DNA of 64,000 nt, taken from contig CM119266.1 in NCBI GenBank assembly GCA_051294375.1, positions 17,788,087 to 17,852,086 of the forward strand, given 5' to 3'. Position 1 is the first letter of the stretch. Each line of letters starts with the position of its first letter. Positions 33,001-45,800 of the stretch are shown here, one piece after another. The position numbers and the translations under genes are program-made. This DNA is from Paraspadella gotoi (Eukaryota > Chaetognatha). Below the pieces are notes generated by a model. It was not told the DNA's origin, searched no databases, and saw only the letters and a program-made list of their open reading frames with translations.

Positions 33001-35413
33001 CTCCCCCGGGCCCCACCGTCCTTCCAGACAATCTCTACCGGCCTCTCTTCGCCGCCTCCTGCGCCCGGCATTTCCCGCGACCAAACGACTTGGTCCCTTC
33101 ACCAAAATCTTCGCGTCTTCGCTCAGAGCGTCGATACGTTGAAGGCGGATTTGGCGGCGCGGGGCGGCGGTGGCGGCGACATGCTTGTCTGGGACAAAGA
33201 CGACGCCGCCGCGATGGATTTCGTTTGCGCCGCGGCCAACATTCGCTCCTTCATCTTCTCCATCGCCACCAATTCCAGATTCCAGGTGAAATAGGAACGT
33301 TCGGTTTTTGAATTGGTTAGATAAAGGGGTTGTTTTCTTTTAAAAAAAATTTTTAATTTGATCTAATTTTTATTTTAAAACTATTAGTTAATGATTAGTT
33401 AATGAGGGTAACATATAATCATATATTTTTGTTGAAAAGAGCGTAACAGTTGAAATAAGCATCTTCAAAATAAGTTTGGCATTAAGGATATCTCTAAAGC
33501 TGGTAACTTTTTTTTATTGGTTTCAAAAAAATTTGTTTTGCCCAGATAAAATCCATGGCTGGTAACATCATCCCCGCCATCGCCACTACTAACGCCATCA
33601 TCGCCGGCCTCATTGTCATGCAAGGCATTCTCGTGCTTCAGGGATACGCAGACAAATGCCGCACAATCTATCTCAACAGGTGTGGATCCCTCTCTGGTCC
33701 TCATCTCTGTTAGGCGGGAAAAGCATAAACTCTTTGGTTGGTTCCGATAAGGCTAATAAAAAATAAACTTAAGTATTAATAAATATTGATAAATGTCCCA
33801 AAATCTTTAATCAACTATTATCATCAAATACCGTACGAATGAGTAAATTTACAATTAAGACCATGAAATGACCCAGGTATCAAGTTCATCATGACTCAAT
33901 GCCAACACGACTATATGCAAATGAGATAGTCGAACTCAATCTCATTTTACATTGAATCAAAAGTACTTCCCTAACTTTTTCTACTCTTCCCGATTTTAAA
34001 AATAGACAACCCAATCACCGGAAACGGCTCCTCGTCCCCTCCGAACTGGAACGACCCAACCCCAAGTGTTACGTTTGCTCGTCCAAACCGGAAGTGAACA
34101 TCCGGGTCAACTTGGTGCGGATGACGGTGGGAGCGTTCGAGGATAAAGTGTTGAAGGCGAGATTCGGGATGGTGGCACCTGACGCGGAGATTGACGACGG
34201 AAAGGGAACCATCCTCATATCGAGCGAAGAGGGTGAGTTCTTGGAAAGGGGGTTTTGAAAATTGGCGGGAACTGAGTTGGTTTCTCATGGCTTTTTTCTC
34301 TATTTTGGTCAACCCGCTCTTCCTCTACTTATACATTTGCCAGGCGAGACCGAGGCCAACCGGCCCAAGCCTCTTTCTGCCTTCGTCTCTTCCAAGGGAG
34401 TCTGTTTCAAGTGCGACGACTTCCTTCAGAACTACTCTCTCAATGTCTGGGTCCACCACAGCGACGAAGAGGCCCTCGACGCCGACGGAGAGTTTCAATT
34501 GGTCGGCGACGTCAACGAGGACGACCTCAAGGCGAAGGAGGTTGGAGGATTTAGACGGCAAAGCGACGATAATGACCTTGCGTTAAACACTGTCTTTATG
34601 ATCGTTTTCGCGTATTCCATCATCAAAGCGAATTGCAATATGTAAATTTTTTTTTTTTTTGTGTTAGGACAAATCCAATGGAACAAACGGAACCGAAGGT
34701 GTGAACGGATCCGATGGAAAACAAGATCCTGAAAAGGAAAACGGAAATCACGTCGATGACGAGGACGATTTGGTGATGATGGACGCCGATGACTCTGCGG
34801 CCCCCGCCTCACCTAGGTAAGGAGACTCGATACCAGTGCTGCCGCTTTTGAATCTTGAAGCTGATTTTAGGCTTAATGCTGCGACAGTCAATGCGGAGGC
34901 GGTATTGATGCCGATTTATGTGCTGAGATCCAGAACGGTTTTTCGCGGTTTGTGCGATCGTTTTTTGCGCCCTTGTCGCAGAGTAATTTGTGATTAATTT
35001 CAAATGAGATTTGAATCCTTCAATCTAATTTACATATTGTTTGTCGGATTCTTCTCGAGTCGTTCATCCGATTCTGGTCTGATTCTTAATTCTTCTGGGA
35101 TGTAGCAGTGTACATAGATTATTTCTCTTGTTATATTTGATGAAGCGCTGGAGCAGGTGCCTGTTGATTCTTCGTTGACTTGCTTATTATCACTTTTTTC
35201 TATCCCCCTTTTTTGCACGTGTTTATCAAATTTACGCATCTGTTTGGATATCGTCGTTTTCTATTTTTTTTTTCCAACAGGGGGAAAAAGCGCGCTGCCT
35301 CCGCGGACGATGAGGCTGACGCGGAGTCGGGAGTCGAGACAACATTAAAGAAACGCGTCAAGAAATCAATTGAACCGGAAGTGGATGAAGATGACGGCGT
35401 TATCGTCCTTTGA
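30100..35413 (+). CDS. UBA2: SUMO-activating enzyme subunit 2 (UBA2/SAE2)
   Basis: Ten exons encode 644 residues (human 640): 30100-30234, 30348-30517, 32218-32570, 32702-32880, 33028-33285, 33546-33679, 34006-34232, 34344-34540, 34668-34816, 35281-35413. With SAE1 it adenylates SUMO and passes it as a thioester to UBC9 in the nucleus. Seen: nucleotide-binding GAGGIG (24-29), [16 protein letters not shown], the catalytic Cys173 in [10 protein letters not shown] (the same residue number as in human), zinc ligands CYEC (158/161) and CYVC (431/434), [10 protein letters not shown], the ubiquitin-like domain, and a basic C-terminal KKRVKK signal followed by a DDGVIVL tail. A second ATG follows the first directly. 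Intron 2 (1.7 kb) holds a dispersed unit and a fold-back element. Confidence 0.97.
30915..31440 (+). repeat. Partial composite repeat, UBA2 intron 2
   Basis: A segment related to 43525-43780 (GTTGCTATAAGTAGTTAGCC, then repeated TATGCCCTACAAC) leads into a 250-bp unit at about 31171-31440 (GGCAGTATATTCACACC to GGCATCACAGGCAA). The order matches the internal part plus the right repeat of the complete-looking copy in KIF23 intron 10. Confidence 0.7.
31463..32188. mobile_element. Fold-back element in UBA2 intron 2
   Basis: The outer ~57 bp are near-identical inverted repeats: CAGAAGGCTTCATATTATAA at left, TTATAATATGAAGCCTTCTG at right. Weaker inverted similarity continues inward for about 200 bp (ATCGAGGTGAATTT against its counterpart). 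No transposase is present. It lies only about 30 bp from the exon 3 acceptor. Confidence 0.8.
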
Positions 35414-35945
35414 CCGCGTGGTGGATCTCTCTTTCTGTCTTTCTCTCTCTCTTTGTATGATTGTTATTATTACTCATTAAATTTCGTGAAAAAACTTCAG
35501 TTGGATATAAATTAAAACTGCGTTATTCATTCCATCGATTGAAGTTAGTATTTTCATTTGACAATACAAGATAAATTAGAATGGTGTAGACGAACTTTAC
35601 TTTTTTCGCCCTTTGTTAAAACCTTTTTTTCAAGGTATGTGTTTTTGGTGTTCCAATTTGTTATGACACGGTTTACTACGATTTCTCAAAACGTGTGGGG
35701 GACAGTCGTTGGCTTTGAATCTCTCCCATCTTTACATTTGGGAAAGGTTATTCAACATTTCATTCGCCCAGTTTTTAAAAATCATTTTGTAAAAATATGA
35801 ACTGAACACACTCATTACTTCTCATTTCATTCGTCAGATTTCGCTTCCATCTCAAACTGCAGAAAATTTTAGCGCCAGTTAAAGTTACGTACTTATCGAA
35901 ATTCACCTTACCTCACCCGCTCGTTTTTCAACTTTCGCTGCAACC
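35414..35945. other. Intergenic, UBA2 3' side
   Basis: ATTAAA at 35476-35481 is a likely poly(A) signal for UBA2. Nothing else was recognised. Confidence 0.5.
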
Positions 35946-36424
35946 ATGGAAGAGATAAAAAGCCTCGACTTCCACATTTCCTTTTTAGCCTCTATTTTAA
36001 ACGATGACCACAACGACTTTGACGTTACGCTGCGCGGATTTGACGGCGCCACCTTCTACGCCCGTTCCATCGTCCTAAAGAGATAGTTTTCTACCAATTC
36101 TCAGGTGCTGTCCTGAACGTCTTCGTAGAATTCGTCTACAGAGGGCGTGAATTGTCGCGGAAGAACCTACTCTTGCCGACCATCGAAGCCGGCGTCTTTT
36201 TTTTTAGACAAAAGATCTTGTCTAACTTTCTTAAGTAAAAGTCTGTCAGCCACATAGTGAAAGTCATCGACGCCTTCGAACTCGGTTGTCTGCTTATCAC
36301 TTTCCGCCTAGGCGATGGAGTCTCCACAAATTTGGAGTACTCTCCAAGTTGACTAGAGACTTCTCCGACAACAGCCTCGAGTTTTTTTGTCAATCGCAAG
36401 GGACACGTTTACAAAACGGATTCC
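35946..36424 (+). pseudogene. Broken BTB/POZ-like fragment
   Basis: An ATG-led stretch of 46 codons, with NDFDVTLRGFDGATFYARSI like the beta-strands of a BTB domain, stops at 36084-36086. A +2 frame from about 36082 continues with VLNVFVEFVYRGRELSRKN, like the later BTB helices. A third frame continues to about 36424. About 20-30 residues expected between the two parts are missing and no splice sites bridge the breaks. The higher GC than its flanks suggests former coding DNA. The family call rests on pattern only. Confidence 0.5.
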
Positions 36425-36893
36425 TCTAAATTGATATAATTTGTGGGTTCAAATAAAAGATGTTGGTTAAACAATAAACATTTAACAACCTTTTGGAACC
36501 CGTTCTAAGGATGCAATTTCCAATATATTTCTGTTCTTCCCCGCATAACACCAGCGCCGCCGCCTATTGCTCATATTTAGGAAAACTCTATTTTGTCGAT
36601 ATGGTTAGCGACAATTCGACGAAAGACGAAAATGGATTTTCGAATATTTAGTTTTTTAAGGGTCAAGCTAAGGAACGGCTCTTTTTGTCTTGAAAAGCCC
36701 CTCTGTGTCACTTTTGAATTTGGGAATTTTTGTGATCAGACTTAAATAAAAAGCTATTCACCAAAAGCTTTCTAATATTTTTTTCTCTTAAGATTATTTT
36801 TACAAATAAAACGAATTGGGTTTTTGCAACGATCGCTTCCATCTCATTCGACGCCGCCTCACACTAGACAAACTTTCCAACATTCTATCCGCG
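36425..36893. other. Intergenic upstream of KIF23
   Basis: AT-rich; nothing recognised. A frame open from 36816 runs into the KIF23 start but has no upstream ATG. Confidence 0.5.
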
Positions 36894-39800
36894 ATGGTCA
36901 ACGACGGGACGACGCGCATGCGTACTCCCGGCGCCCAAAGACGCCGTCGCGCGGCACCGGAGGTCCGCGACCCTGTTGAGGTGATGTGCCGGTTGCGTCC
37001 GTTGCCTTCGGGTCAGGAAGAGTCCTGCGTCACGGTCGTGGGCGAAACGACGCTGCGTCTCTCGCCGCCCGAACAGTCCAGAGCTTATAACAACAGGTGG
37101 GGGCGCGTGTGTTGGTGGTAATCATAATGGGGAAGTTGAAGGCGAAGAGGGGGTTGGGTTGCTTGAGTACTTGAGGGGCTGGAGCTCGTTTCTAAAGTTG
37201 ATTAGTAAATTAATAATACTGTGCAGATTATAGTAACATTTCCTAATAAAGACTTTGCGCCTATGGCAAGAGGTAGATCGCCTTTGTTACCCGAGACTTC
37301 TTGTTTTAACCCGACGAAGCGGATGTACAGTTACGGGAAATTAAGACGAGAGCAGCGTTTCGGCTGTTTTTTTTTCGAAAACACATCTGGCACAATATAA
37401 CCTCATAATTATCCTTTTTTTCTCTTTTACCTCAGCAAAGACATCGAGTACACCTTCGCCCACGTGATCGACGAATCCGTGACCCAGAGCGCCCTCTTCC
37501 GTCAAGTTGGTCTTCCTCTCGTGGACGACCTTGTCCGCGGCCGCAACGGCCTCCTCTTTACATACGGCATCACCGGGTCCGGCAAGACCTACACTATGAC
37601 TGGCTCTCCCCGTGACGGCGGGATGTTACCCCGATGCCTCGACGCTCTCTTCAACTCGGTCGGGGAGTTCCAGGCCAAGAAGTACGTCTTCAAGCCGGAC
37701 AAGGCCAACGGCTTCGACGTGCAGAGCGAGGTTGGGAGAGGGAGTGGGGAGGGAAAGGGTTGGATTTTGGGGTCGGCTTCAAGGACAATTGGCCAGTGTT
37801 TGTCTGGAAGAAGGAGAGACAGTTTCCATCAATTTAGCTTTTTTCCACTACGAACATGTCCATTGGACACTCGACAGACGGTTTTGATAGTGCATTGAAG
37901 GTACTTTGTCAAGCATTTTGCAGGATGCAGCTGACTCGTCTCTTATTTTATTCAAACGAAAAATTATCATATTCGTTCCCGTCTTCGGCATATAATCTAT
38001 GTAATCTTAATAAATTTTTATTTCTATAATATGCAAATGAACCCAAAACTGCCTTCTTTCTCTTTACTCAGGTGGACGCGATGCTGGAGCGGCAGCAGCG
38101 TGAGATCATGCCGCAGCAGCCGTTCGCTTCGCGTACGCCGCGGCGGGAGGCGGAGTCGATCGATCGTGTCGCGGATCCGTCTAAGATCGAGGATGTCGAC
38201 GAAGACAGCGCCTTCGCTGTAAGAGTGGGGGAATGTTGGATGGGTCAACGAATGGAAACAAAAAGGGAGTAGAAAACTTTTCAAATGTATATATTAAAGC
38301 AATGAGAATTGAGTGGTGCAATTCGGTACTTAAAATAATTCTTAATTTGTAATAATTTTTTTTAAGAATCAGAAACAAGCGCCAATGTTTAAATATTGAC
38401 GACCATACCAGGTTTTCGTCAGCTACTGCGAGATCTACAACAACTACGTCTACGATCTCCTCGAGGATCCGACGCTGGACACCCTCGGCCGCCCCAAGGC
38501 ACCACAGAGCAGGAAGCTGAGGGAGGACGCAGCCAAGGTGCGGATGGTGGGGGCGGGCGTGTGACCGAAATATCTGATTGCGGCTAAAACTAAACTATTG
38601 ATCATTTCGGTGTGAAAAGGGCCCGAATGTATAATTTTAGATGGTAACAATCCTTAACTCTCTCCTTCCTCTCTCTCCTTCCTCTCTCTCCGTCAGGTGA
38701 TGTACGTCGAAAACCTGACGGAAACAGAAGTGAAATCGACGGAGGAGGCTTACGAGGCGCTGATGAAGGGCGACCGCAATCGACGCCGAGCTCAGACCGT
38801 CCTCAACCACGAATCATCCCGGTCTCACTCTGTCTTCAACGTGCGACTCGTTCAAGGGCCGCTCGATCCCGCGGGAGAGGATGTTCTGCTGGATAAGAAT
38901 CAGGTTTGAAGGTTTATAGGTGGATGATAAATGATGATGATGAGGATGATTAATTTTATTATTTTCCAAACTTCCTTCATACTTCTATTCAAAACATCCT
39001 CGATTTCGTTCAACCTCTCTTTTCTTACCAGGTGGCCGTGTCCCAATTGTCCCTAGTGGATCTGGCCGGCAGCGAGCGTCAAGACCGGACCAAAGCGGCG
39101 GGAGATCGACTCAAGGAAGCCGGACAGATCAACAACTCTTTAATGACTCTCCGGGCTTGCATGGAGACTTTGAGAGAGAATCAACAGTCGGGCGCCGGCA
39201 AGATGGTCCGTTTATAGAAGAAAGGGTTTTTTAATTAGGATTTTTTCAATTTCTTGATATGATTGCAAAATTATGAACGCTAGAGAATTGTAAACGTGAA
39301 TAATTATAATTAAGAAGATTTGTGAATAGGATTTGTGAATGAAAAGATTTGTAAATAAGAAGACCATGTCTTAATTCCTTTCTTTTCACCTCGTTTCCTA
39401 TTCCCCTTCCCAGGTTCCCTACCGCGACTCCCGCATCACTCATCTCTTCAAGAACTTTTTCGAAGGCGAAGGAAAAGTGAAGATGATCGTCTGCGTGAAT
39501 CCGATGGCCGGAGATTACGACGAGACGCTGCACGTCATGAAGTTCGCCGAGATGACTCAGGTGGCGGAGGGATATTGAGTTCATTAATCTCATTTGCATA
39601 TTGTACCATGATGGAAAAAAAATTGTCGCTGTTTGGAAAAGTCGATTAATTTTATTATCAAATATATTTTTTGGTTGGTAAATAGGTTTTAATATAATAT
39701 GACCTTTAAACTGAATAAAAATATTATTTTTTAATAGTATAAAATTTTTTAATGTATACAAATACTTCCAAAAAAGGTTGTTTCCAACTGTTTTTACTTC

Positions 39801-42800
39801 TTTTTGATCAAGAGGATAATTCATATTATTGTTAATATTATATCTCTGATATGATATTTTTTATCAGATTTGGGGTTAAAAATTGTTTTTGGCAAGCAGT
39901 AAACCAGGTTTGAATTATTGTTGCATAACGTAATGATGCATTAGTTTTATTATTAATAGAGGTAAATAAAATTGATAATTTTGTTCATAAAAAGGTTACC
40001 CAAAGCCTTATAACTTTTATTTATATTTTATAATATAAAAATTATATTTTGCAGTATTTACAATATTAATAAAATTTTAATATTATTATTTTTTTAATAT
40101 ATAAATTAAGATTCATTTCTGAATCTATTTTATTGGAGATGATACAATAATTATTAAATATGAGACTGAGAAAAGGTAAGAATTTTTAATAGTAACGGTT
40201 TTAAAATTTAAATTAACAAAAAGACAAATTTGATTTTTAATAATAATATATTTTACAAACGGACATGTTTTGACTTGTCCAATTTTTAATGTCATTAAAC
40301 TCGTTATTAAAATTTTAAAAATTGTTTTTCTTAAACTTATAAATATAATTAAAAAAAGTTTATATGAAATTGGTACAACCAATATAAAAATTATCCATTC
40401 ATTTAATAAATAAGCTATCTTGTCCCTGACTTTGGACAGGCTTTAGTGGTTTAAGGCCTCCATCACACTTACAAGATAATAACATAGCAGGTTTCTGCAA
40501 GCTTTCAATCAAGACTCTCTCACAGTCTTATTTATTCACTCCCAGTGAACCTGGCTTTCCTATCAATGAAGTGGTATAATATTTCAAAGAATGTTTCAAT
40601 TGTATGAAAAGACCACTCCCTTAAGTATTAGATCGGGGAATTCTTATATTAAAATATTAAAAATTAGCTAGAAAGTAACCGCGACAGTTTTATTTTTCCT
40701 TCATAGTAGTTATCAGTTTGCCCGTTATGCTGGGAGTCCCCCCGTCTTCTGCCCCATTGCGCTACTACTTAATCTAGCAGGAAGCTGACATCAGTTTACT
40801 GCGTCATCCACTTTGCAAGACGGCAAGTCCAAAAGGCTTGTTTCCCAGTTCATAGCCACCGCAAGTTTGGTTTTGTGGCTTCGTTCTGGACTCTTAGCCC
40901 TCTGATAAAAGTTTATCTGAAAATGGTGACATACATGACATAACTTACTATGTGACATCCTGTTTAGTAAAGTGTTTATTGTCGTCGTTAAAAATCCATT
41001 TGTGGACGGGTAGGAAGCTTATGTTTTACATTGTGGCTTATTAATATTTATAAATTAGTAAAAAAGCGAACTCTGTCAAAGCAGAAAAGAAACAAAAAGT
41101 AAAAAAGCAACGACAATATCTTTATATTAGTAAATTAATCAATGGTTATAAAATTGCTTTTTCCTTTTAATATGTAGGTTTTTTGTACATCCCTGTGCAA
41201 AGAAACGTACCACTTTATAATTTTAAATTCCAGATTCTTTAAAAAGATATTTTTAAAAATTATATGTCCAAAGTCATGGGCAAGATAGCTTATTTATTAA
41301 ATGAATGGATAATTTTCATATTGGTTGTACCAATTTCATAAAAAATAATTTTAAAAAAATCAATGTTTAAATTTTATTATAATTATTCAACTGGTTTAAT
41401 AGATATGAATTTTTAAAAAGTCTAAAATAAAGAAGCACGTTTTTTTTTTTCACAGGAGTGTAGTTTTTCTTTATCATTTTATTTATCATCCATCCATCCT
41501 CTCTCAACAGGAAGTAAAGACCGCCCGAGCCGCCGTCTCCAAGTTGAACCAGTTGAAGCTGACGCCGGGACGCCGCCGCGCCGCCGTCGCCTGCAAGCGG
41601 GCGTTGGAGGAATGTGCGGCTGGCGAGAGCGGGGGATCGTTAACCGACGACGAGGCGAGTCTCGGGAGCGATTCTCGTTTGTTTTTTTTAAACTTTTTTC
41701 ATTTCCCTTTTCCGGGGATCTCTCTCCCTCCCTCCCTTTCTTTTTTGGTTTCTGTCTCTATCATGTTTTCCTCTCTTTTTTCTAGACTCCTCCCTCTCCC
41801 CTCGTCTACGATCTCGGCCCTCCCCTTCCCGTCGTCGCTTTCGACGATCCTGCCGACGAGGCTTTCTTCCCCAATCTCATTGACTACTTTCAAGCGAAGC
41901 TGCAGCGCCGCGCCGCTCTGCGGACCGACCTGCAACGCCGCTATGACGTTTTTCGCTCGCAGCTGGTCGAAATCGAACAAGAGAACACGGCGCTGAGGAC
42001 TCAGGTGGTTTTTTGTGAGTGTGAATTTTGTGTTTCGCGCGTGTGCGTTTTGGTTTTTAAAATTGTGGGTAAGGGTGGCCGCACTCAATGTGGTGAGTCA
42101 AAAATTTAGAGCGAGTACATGCTCAAACGAAAATTTAAACATTTTTAAGTATACTTTCAATAGACAAAAAATTTATTAGATACCCTAGTAATTATTTTTT
42201 TAATATTTATCTATAGATAAATAGAAAGGCAAAACATTTTGAGGGGAAATTTAAAATTTTTAGACAAGATTCAGATATCTCATAAAAAGTTGTCTGTACT
42301 TATAATTCTTTTTAAGTATTTTTATGATTACTTTTATTATTACTTATCATAAAAATATTTAAAAAGAATTATAATTTGTACAGACAACTTTTTATGAGAT
42401 ATCTGAATCTGGTCTAAAAATTTAAAATTTCCCCTCAAAATGTTTTGCCTTTCCTATCTATAGATAAATATTAAAAAAATAATTACTAGGGTATATAATA
42501 CATTTTTTGTCCATTGAAAGTATACTTAAAAATGTATAAATTTTCGTTTGAGCATGTTCTCGCTCTAAATTATTGACTCACAACATTGAGTGCGGCCACC
42601 CTTACCCACAATTTTAAAAATCAAAAATAAGAAAAACCATATAAATCGTTATCATCATAATCATCATTTTTCAATGATTTTATCAGTTTTTTAAGATTTT
42701 TACTGAGAAAACGTAAAAAATTTTAAATGATGTAATTATATTTCTTGATTTACTTTTTATGCTCTAACAGAATCCATCAAAAAATTTTAAGATTTCAAAA

Positions 42801-45800
42801 AAAAAACATTTTCTTTATATAGTAAGATAATAATTTTAATTAGGCTAGTACCCTCAGAAAAAAGCAATTTTGAAAAAAAATATTTTAATACTATAATCTA
42901 TGCTCATGATAGATTAGCATTAGCATTTAAATTTAATCGGCTATGGCTATTGTGGGGTAAAGTTTTAATTTAACATTAGTACTATAAGTATGAGGGTTTT
43001 AAGCCTAGATAATTTCCCTCAGGTGACGGAGTTGCAAGCGGCTGTACAGGCCAGGGATAAGGAAGTTTCCAGGTGAGTCCGTAAATCAAAGATTTCGACA
43101 TGATATTCATTCAATAAATGAGGTCTCTTAACTTGTGACTTCAAACGGCTTTGATGGGTTAAATATTACAATAATTCTTCTTAATCGTTAACATTGTCTG
43201 TCTAAGACCATGGAAAAACCGAAAAACAAAACTAAAGTGAAACTCTGAAAAGAAACTATAACGTTTGACGTTCATTCAATACTGCAGTTGTGGCGGTATA
43301 TTCACACCCTCACATCCATCATCGTTCAGCCAATCCCATTTGCTCAGAGGGGGAACGCACGATGCCAGGCGTTGCGTTCCATCCGTAGTCCTAACGACTT
43401 CCTTCTGCGTTTGCAAAGCCAGACCATCTTAGGATAACCACGCCAGTGACAGGAGGCGTCACTGAGGGTAGGAAGCCCCCTAAAGCAAACAGTTAGATGC
43501 CCCATCCCAATGGGCATCACAGGCAATCCGGCTGTTGCCATAAGTGGTGAGCCCTACTATCGAGCACGCAACCTTCTCAGGGTATGCTACGACAAACGCC
43601 TATACACTGCCAACTTCGTATACGCTACAAACGCCTATGCTCCGGGGGTGTGCTACGACAAATGCCTAATTGCCTATGCCCCCATAACTCTCTCTTTCTC
43701 TCCCACTATGGTAACAGTCTTATCAGACACCTTTCAGGCCTGGAGAACCTGAGTGATGTCTTGGCCTAGGGATCCTGTGGCGGTATATTCACAACGCCTT
43801 ACATTCATCATCGTTCAGCCAATGCCATTGGCTCTCTGGGAGAACGCACCATCCCAGGCGTTGCGTTCCATCCACAGTCCTAACAACTTCCCTCTGCATT
43901 GGCAAAGCGAGACTGTCCTTGGGTAACCGCGCCAGTGCAGGAGGCATCACTGAGGGTCGGAAGCACCCAAAAGCCAACAGTGAGATGCCCCTTCCCATTG
44001 GGCATCACAGGCAACTCGGCTGTTGCCATACAGTTTGTAAATGTGATTGAGCGATTCAAACAGATTTAAGACCATACAACATAATTATCTCTTACCGGAT
44101 GTCAATAGTCAATGCATATAATTTTATTTCTAAGATCTACTGTTCGAAAAATTTAGTTCTCAAAAGAATAGTCGCCTTCTTTAATGATTGAAATACAGAT
44201 CTACTCAAAAAAAAGTTTAAACTTTGAACCCCCTACTATCTCGCTTGTTTGTCGTCCTATTAATTAAATCTTGGTTTCATATGAAAGTCAAGACAAATAT
44301 CTTTCATTCGAGGATCAAAATTTTGTCGTACAATTTTTTTTTTTTGCGCAAAAATGTCTTATCCTTCTTTGTTTTATGTTTCTTTGTTTTGTTACCATGG
44401 AAACTTCAAAACAGCTAAACCCCAAAAAGAAAGCTTTGGAAGGCGGGTTTGTCAAGATATAGGATCGCCAAACAGCTTCATTTCTCTCCTAAAGCCATCT
44501 GCAGAGTTGTCAACAAATTTGAAGCAACTGGAAACCTTGGATGAGCTGTTGGAAGTAAGCGGCCTTGCATGTCCATGAAGAGCAAGGACGATGACCTGGA
44601 AAGTCTTGCAATTCAAGACCATAAGACTTCTGCAAGCCAGTTGAGAAAAAAATGGAGAGAAGAAGAATTGTTGCCAGTCATTTAACAGTGAATGGGCGAC
44701 TTTTCATGAAAAATAGAGCCCCTGGATACAAAGCCAAAGCCCCCAAAAAATTTCATGAGGAAAACGGGATGGAGGTGCTCGAAGGTTAGCCCGGAAACTC
44801 ACCTGACTGCAACATCATCGAAAATGTTTGGTCAAGGATGAAAAGGGACATTTTGCAGTACAATGCAATGACAGTCGCCAAAATCAAGAAAATTTTAAAA
44901 CACATTTGGGGGAGCTGAACCCTCCACAGCCTCTACGACTCTCTCCCTTGTCTCATGGAAACGGTGCTGGAAGCAAAAAGTGGTCCGACAATGTATTAAC
45001 TGAGTCCTAAAAAGTATTATTTTCCTTCAAATAATGAAATAAAATGCTTTTATCATAACTATTAAACTTTTTTTTGAGCAGATCTGTATTTTAATCAATA
45101 ACTTTAACCTTGTTTTGTCTATAGTGGTAGTTTTTATGCAATCTTTAACTTTTTTTTATCTTTAGTATTAGCTTTGTTTGATGCTCATATATCTACTGAA
45201 TCAACCTTGTTAAATTCGAAATAAAAAGCATATTAAGCAGGACCTTTCAATCAAGATTCTTTTACAGTTAACTATGTTAGCAACTTTTTTATTTCAACGT
45301 CTCTCTATTTCTCCTTCAGATTGAAGCGACGCCTCCAACATGCGGAGGCGTCGTCGACGGCGTTGAAGAAAACCCACGCGGAGGCGGTCTTGGCCAAGAA
45401 GGACCTCGAGTCTGAACTCGAGACTAAGGCCGCCAAGATACGCCAGGAAAGGGACGCCCGTCGCCGTCTTCAGGAGGAGATGGCGTCAAAGATGGCGCTA
45501 TGGGAGAAGCACATGAGCTCCAAGCACGCGCAGGAGATGCGGAAGCAGGCGACCAAGCACGAGGCCGAGAAGCGCGCTCAGGGCCAACGATTATTGGCAC
45601 TGAAGGAAATCATCAATCTGGAGAATCCACAAGCGCTGCTATTCGAAGCTGATTCGGGCGGCTCAGGCGCGGCCACTGCGGCGGCGTCGTCCTGCGGCGC
45701 TGCAGTTAACGACGCTGGCGCAGCTTCGTCTTCGTCTCACGTGAAGAATCTCGTCTCGTCTTTCGAACCTCGCGTCGTCGTCTCTTCTTCTTCCTCCGAA

